Positions 58,814 to 64,000 of a stretch of DNA of 64,000 nucleotides are shown here, piece by piece. Location of the stretch: NCBI RefSeq assembly GCF_029960785.1, contig NZ_JASBQE010000009.1:124001-188000 (forward strand), in the 5' to 3' direction. The DNA comes from Polyangium sp. 15x6. GTDB lineage: Bacteria; Myxococcota_A; Polyangia; Polyangiales; Polyangiaceae. Numbering within the stretch: the stretch's first letter is position 1; the number at the start of each line of letters is the position of its first letter. The position numbers were made by a program, and so were the translations under genes. The notes under the pieces are model-generated. The model was not told the origin of the DNA. It did no database searches and was given only the letters and a program-made list of their open reading frames with translations.

Positions 58814-58847
58814 GGATACCCCCAGGGCCTGGAGGATACCGCGCGTC

Positions 58848-60316
<1,469 letters not shown>

Positions 60317-60320
<4 letters not shown>

Positions 60321-61723
60321 GGCTCGCGCTCCTCCGCCTCCTCGTCCTCGTTGCTGGTCGCGCCCTTCTTCGGGGCGACGAGCACCACGTGCTCGTTCGG
60401 GCGCACGCGGAACGTGTACTCGCGCCGCGCGCCCTTCGGTAGCACGACGGCGACCGTGTGCTCACCGCTCCTGAGCTCCAGCCTGCCATCCGCGGGCAAG
60501 GCCACCTTCTCCCCGTCGACCTCGACGTGCGCGCGCCGCGGCACGACCCCGGCGAGCGAGACGGAGCCGCGCGGGTTGCGCGGCGGGAGGCGCGCCGAGA
60601 ACTGGCCCATCGCGAAGAGCAGCACCGCGCCGAGGGCCACGGCGAGATACACGCCGGCAGAACGTCGAGGCGGCGGCGCGGGCCGGGGCGCAGGCTCGGG
60701 CGCAGGCTCGGCGAGCGCGGGCAGCGGGGACTTCTCGGGCAACACGCGCGCCTCGACCGCCGGGAGCCGGGCGAGCGACGTTCGTTCCTCGGAGGCGCGC
60801 GCGCGGTGCGCCTCCACGCGCGCGGCGAGCGCCTCCCGATCGAGCGCCAGCGCTTCGAGGCCCTGCACGATCGACGCGCTCGTCGGCCTGCGCGAGGCTT
60901 CCCGCGCGAGCGACGCCGAGAGCCCCGGAATGCGCGCCTCCCACGCCGCGAGCGCCCGCGGCGGATCCCCGCGCGCGCCCGCCGATGCGAGGTCGTCCTC
61001 GGGGAAGATGCGCCGCCCGAGCACGCACTCCGCGACCACCACCGCCCATCCGTAGACGTCGCTCGCGACGCTCGCCTCGCCGGGGAGCGCCGCCTCCGGG
61101 GCGAGATATCCCGGCGTCCCCGCGACCTCCGGCCGCGCCTCGCCTGCGCGCCTCGCGAGGCCGAGGTCGACGAGCTTCGCCTCGCCGGTCTCGTCGATCA
61201 TCACGTTCGAGGCGGCGAGATCGCCGTGCACCCAGCCCTTCTCGTGCAGCGCCGCGAGCGCCCGCGCCACGTCGAGCGCCACCGCGCGCGCCGCGCCTTC
61301 CGGCATCGGCTCCGCGCCGGAGGCGAGCTCGTCGAGCGGCGCGCCGCGCACGTGCTCGAGGGCCACGTACGGCAGACCCGCGAGCTCGCCGCGCGCCGCG
61401 AGGGCGGGCAGCGCCGGGGCGCGCACCTCCGCGAGCACCTCGCCCTCGCGCTGGATGGCTTGCGCGGCGCGGCCCGAGGCGCGTTCGCCCAGCACGGGCC
61501 GCTTCAGCACGAACGTCTGGCCGCTCCGGTCGCCGAGCCGGACGGCGACGAGCACATCCGACATCGCCCGCCGCGCGAGTCGTTGCACGAGGAGGAAGTC
61601 GCCGAAGAGCTCGGGCACGAACGGCGCGGGCACGGGCGGAGGGTAGCCGAGAACGGCCCCCGGCGGACACCTTCGCGCGGGATCCGGGAACCTTCCGTCT
61701 TCCGCGGCGTCCACACCCGCCAC
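60317..61723 (-). CDS. Degenerate Ser/Thr kinase with C-terminal PEGA-like domain
   Basis: 468 aa from the longest start; GTG 61633 or 61618 give shorter products and look more natural because the first 30 residues are low complexity. Kinase domain with G-loop altered to [14 protein letters not shown] (no GxGxxG), Lys in FVLKRP kept, catalytic loop HGDLAASN (Lys of HRDLKPEN replaced) and DLG for DFG. It may be a weak kinase or pseudokinase. A Pro-rich linker, a transmembrane segment ([17 protein letters not shown], near residue 385) and a beta-rich PEGA-like end ([20 protein letters not shown]) follow. The stop overlaps the FHA activator start by 4 nt: one operon. Confidence 0.85.
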
Positions 61724-61767
61724 ACAGGGCCGCTCCGCAGGCGTGATCCGGCCCGAGGAAGGTCGTC

Positions 61768-64000
61768 ATGCGTCGTCATCGTCCTCTCGTCGCGGCCCAC
61801 ACCCTCGTCCTCCTCGCGGGCCTCTCCGGATGCCTCGCCGCGCCTGGCGAGGTCGACGGCGAAATGACGCCGCCCGCCGCGACGCGCGGCGCCCCCGCCA
61901 TTCTCGAAACGGCCTCCGGGATCAGCGAGGAGGACTTCCTTCAGGACGAGACGAGCTCACCGACGCTCGCCGCCCCGCGCGGCTTCGGCACGATCACGGG
62001 GCGCCTGCCGGGCACGAGCACCGTCGTCCCCGGCGTGCGCCTGCGGGCGCATTCCGTGCGCGTCACCATTCGCGACGGATTCGCTCGCACCGAGATCGAG
62101 GAGGAGCTCGCGAACGACACGCCCACGGTCCTCGAAGGCCGGTACGTCTTCCCGCTCCCGCCGGACGCGAGTTTGTCGCGGCTCGCGCTCTGGGTGGGCG
62201 ACGAGCTCGTCGAGGGCGAGATGGTCGAGCGTGATCGCGCCGCGCGCATTTTCCAGGGCATCGTCGACGACACGGTGCGCCCGCGTGATCCGGCGCTGCT
62301 CGAATGGACGCAGAACAGCTCGTTCTCCCTGAAAATCTTCCCGATGCCGGCGCGCGGCAGCCGCAAGGTGATCCTCGCCTACGACGAGGTCCTGCCCGTG
62401 ACGAAGGGCGTCCTGCGGTACACGTATCCGCTCTCTCTCGGCGAAGATCGCGCGGTCCGGATGGATTCGTTCCGCGTGCACGTCACGGTCGAGGACGCGG
62501 GCGGCGCCGCGGCCGAGGCGAAGGTCCTCGGACATGCGGCCTCGCTTCGCACCGAGGCGGGCCGCCTCGAAGCCGATTTCCAAGCCGACTCGTTCGTCCC
62601 GAAGGATGATTTCGTCCTCGAATTTCCGCGCTCCCAGGCGGAGATCCTGCCCGTCGCGGTCGAGAACGGCGGCGAGGGGCGTGGGTTTTTTGCGGTCCGT
62701 GTCCCGGTCCCGACGGCGCCCGAGGCCAGCTCGATCGAGCTCCGCAACGAAAAGGTAATCGTCCTCGACGCGAGCCACGGCATCACGCGGGAGGGCCTCT
62801 CGGCCGAGGTCACGGTCGCCGAGAGCATGCTGCGCCGATTGCGGGAAGGCGAGCGATTCGCCGTCCTCCTTTGCGACAGCGCCTGCGTCTCCTACCCCGA
62901 GCGTGGCCTCTCCGCGAAGAGCGACACGTCCCTTGCCGGGGCCTTCCGATTCTTGCACGAGCGCGCGCCCGAGGGCGCCTCGGACCTCGCCTCCGCCCTC
63001 GTATCGGCGATTTCGCGCGTCGAGACGCAGGGCCGAGGGCAGGTCGTTTATCTCGGCGACGGCGCCCCCTCCGCGGGAGAGCTGAAGGTCGATTCGATCG
63101 CCGCGCGGGTCCGGCCGGTTCTGTCGGACAAACAGGCCGAGCTTCGTCTGGTCGGCGCGGGCCCCTCCATTGACGAGCTCGTCCTCGGCGGGCTCGCGGA
63201 GGAGCTCTCTGCTTCCTACGAGCGGCTCGCAGCGGGCAGCGGTTCGCTCGCGCAGCGCGCGCTCGTCCTCGCGAAGGGCCTCGACGTCCCGCTCCTCATG
63301 AATGCGCGCCTCACGTTGCCGGCAGGCTTCATCGACGTATTCCCGCGCAAGCTCCCAGCGGTGCGCGCCGGGGAAGAGTTCGTCCTCGTGGGCCGGTGGT
63401 CCGGGGCGCCCTCGGCCGAGAGCGCGACCGTGGAGCTCGCGGGCGAATTCGATGGCATGCACGTGCTCGAAGCACGGACGCTCTCGTTCTCGGCGGCGCC
63501 GGGCGCCGATCGAAAGGTCATTGCGCGGCGCTGGGCCACCGAGCGCATCAGCGAGCTCGGCCGGCGCGCGGACGACGACGCGGCCAAGGAGACCATCGCG
63601 CTCTCCCAGCAATACCACGTGCAGAGCCGCCTGACCTCGTTGCTCGTCCTGGAAAACGACCGCATGTTCGCCGCCTTCGGCATTCCCCGCACGCAGGGCA
63701 AGGGCGGCCTCTCCTCCGAGGTCGAGACCGGCCGCGGGCGCCTCGGCGGCAGGCCTTTCGATTCGATCGGCGAGTCGTTCGGCACGGGCGGCCTCGGTTT
63801 GTCCGGGGTCGGCGAGGGCGGGGGCGGGACGGGGCAAGGGTTTGGCGCGGGCCATGGGAGGCTCGGGCCCATGCGCGACGGGATCGGAATGGGGAGCCAC
63901 GCGGGCCGATCAGGCGTGGCGCCGACCGTCCGCATGGGCGCGACGACCGTGAGCGGCCGGATGCCGCCCGCGGTCATCCAGCGTATCGTGCGGCAGAACT
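61768..64000 (+). CDS. VIT/vWA-domain lipoprotein with AgmX-like C-terminus (runs off window)
   Basis: 744 complete codons from ATG 61768 (GAGGAAGG about 6 nt upstream), cut by the right edge. The signal ends in LAGLSGCLAAPG (lipobox). The VIT domain (about 85-230) has VTIRDGFARTEIEEELANDT, ARGSRKVILAYDEVLPV and YTYPLSLGED. A vWA-like middle follows, but KVIVLDASHG keeps only part of the DxSxS MIDAS motif. A Gly-rich stretch ends in SGRMPPAVIQRIVRQN, which matches the start of the AgmX/PglI-type module of myxobacterial surface and motility proteins. Divergent from the degenerate kinase gene, 44 bp away. Likely a cell-surface protein under control of the FHA/kinase pair (inference). Confidence 0.88.
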   Translation, partial: MRRHRPLVAAHTLVLLAGLSGCLAAPGEVDGEMTPPAATRGAPAILETASGISEEDFLQDETSSPTLAAPRGFGTITGRLPGTSTVVPGVRLRAHSVRVTIRDGFARTEIEEELANDTPTVLEGRYVFPLPPDASLSRLALWVGDELVEGEMVERDRAARIFQGIVDDTVRPRDPALLEWTQNSSFSLKIFPMPARGSRKVILAYDEVLPVTKGVLRYTYPLSLGEDRAVRMDSFRVHVTVEDAGGAAAEAKVLGHAASLRTEAGRLEADFQADSFVPKDDFVLEFPRSQAEILPVAVENGGEGRGFFAVRVPVPTAPEASSIELRNEKVIVLDASHGITREGLSAEVTVAESMLRRLREGERFAVLLCDSACVSYPERGLSAKSDTSLAGAFRFLHERAPEGASDLASALVSAISRVETQGRGQVVYLGDGAPSAGELKVDSIAARVRPVLSDKQAELRLVGAGPSIDELVLGGLAEELSASYERLAAGSGSLAQRALVLAKGLDVPLLMNARLTLPAGFIDVFPRKLPAVRAGEEFVLVGRWSGAPSAESATVELAGEFDGMHVLEARTLSFSAAPGADRKVIARRWATERISELGRRADDDAAKETIALSQQYHVQSRLTSLLVLENDRMFAAFGIPRTQGKGGLSSEVETGRGRLGGRPFDSIGESFGTGGLGLSGVGEGGGGTGQGFGAGHGRLGPMRDGIGMGSHAGRSGVAPTVRMGATTVSGRMPPAVIQRIVRQN

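Overview
The window is GC-rich (roughly 70 % by eye) with strong G/C preference at third codon positions. It carries many lipoproteins, four Hanks-type Ser/Thr kinases, two enhancer-binding regulators, Cys-rich repeat surface proteins and a type VI secretion VgrG. This combination is typical of a large-genome myxobacterium, most likely of the Polyangium/Sorangium group (inference from gene content). No rRNA, tRNA or CRISPR array was seen. Both ends cut a gene: vgrG at the left and a VIT/vWA protein at the right.

Layout. 1-5791: VgrG, a lipoprotein with a methyltransferase fold, a small membrane-protein remnant, phosphatidylserine synthase and a lipoprotein with one haem-type CxxCH motif. 5851-11149: accessory-looking DNA with an alpha/beta hydrolase, decayed gene and transposase fragments, a secreted metallo-beta-lactamase-fold lipoprotein, two unknown genes and a 42-bp tandem repeat array. 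11150-17478: a large unknown lipoprotein, a PQQ-type sugar dehydrogenase, and a DNRLRE-like lipoprotein coupled to OppD/OppF ATPases. 17475-20564: a Ser/Thr kinase fused to an FprA-like di-iron domain, and a winged-helix protein. 20757-28945: an ABC / HlyD / TolC export operon beside a divergent response regulator and histidine kinase. 28952-36088: a lipoprotein, a kinase-TPR protein, a sigma factor, argininosuccinate synthase and a kinase with a STAS-like tail.

36158-41462: RCC1/EGF and Cys-rich repeat surface proteins and an unknown cytosolic protein, followed by a 21-bp tandem repeat. 41931-46910: amine oxidase, thiolase and a GlxA-type AraC regulator, divergent from a type II NADH-dehydrogenase-like oxidoreductase. 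46966-54607: subtilase, TPR protein, ceramidase-like lipoprotein and a Lys-rich secreted protein. 54861-56544: two small proteins, one resembling a domain known from Firmicutes spore-surface proteins, divergent from a sigma factor. 56547-58813: a three-copy palindromic repeat, an HTH-citrate synthase fusion lacking catalytic residues, and an atypical SDR. 58848-64000: FHA-sigma54 activator overlapping a degenerate kinase, divergent from the VIT/vWA/AgmX-like surface protein.

The most promising candidates for undescribed biology are the kinase/di-iron fusion (17475-19766), the HTH/pseudo-citrate synthase next to palindromic repeats (56547-57956), the spore-surface-like gene pair (54861-55639), and the degenerate-kinase/FHA/VIT-vWA cluster at the right end.
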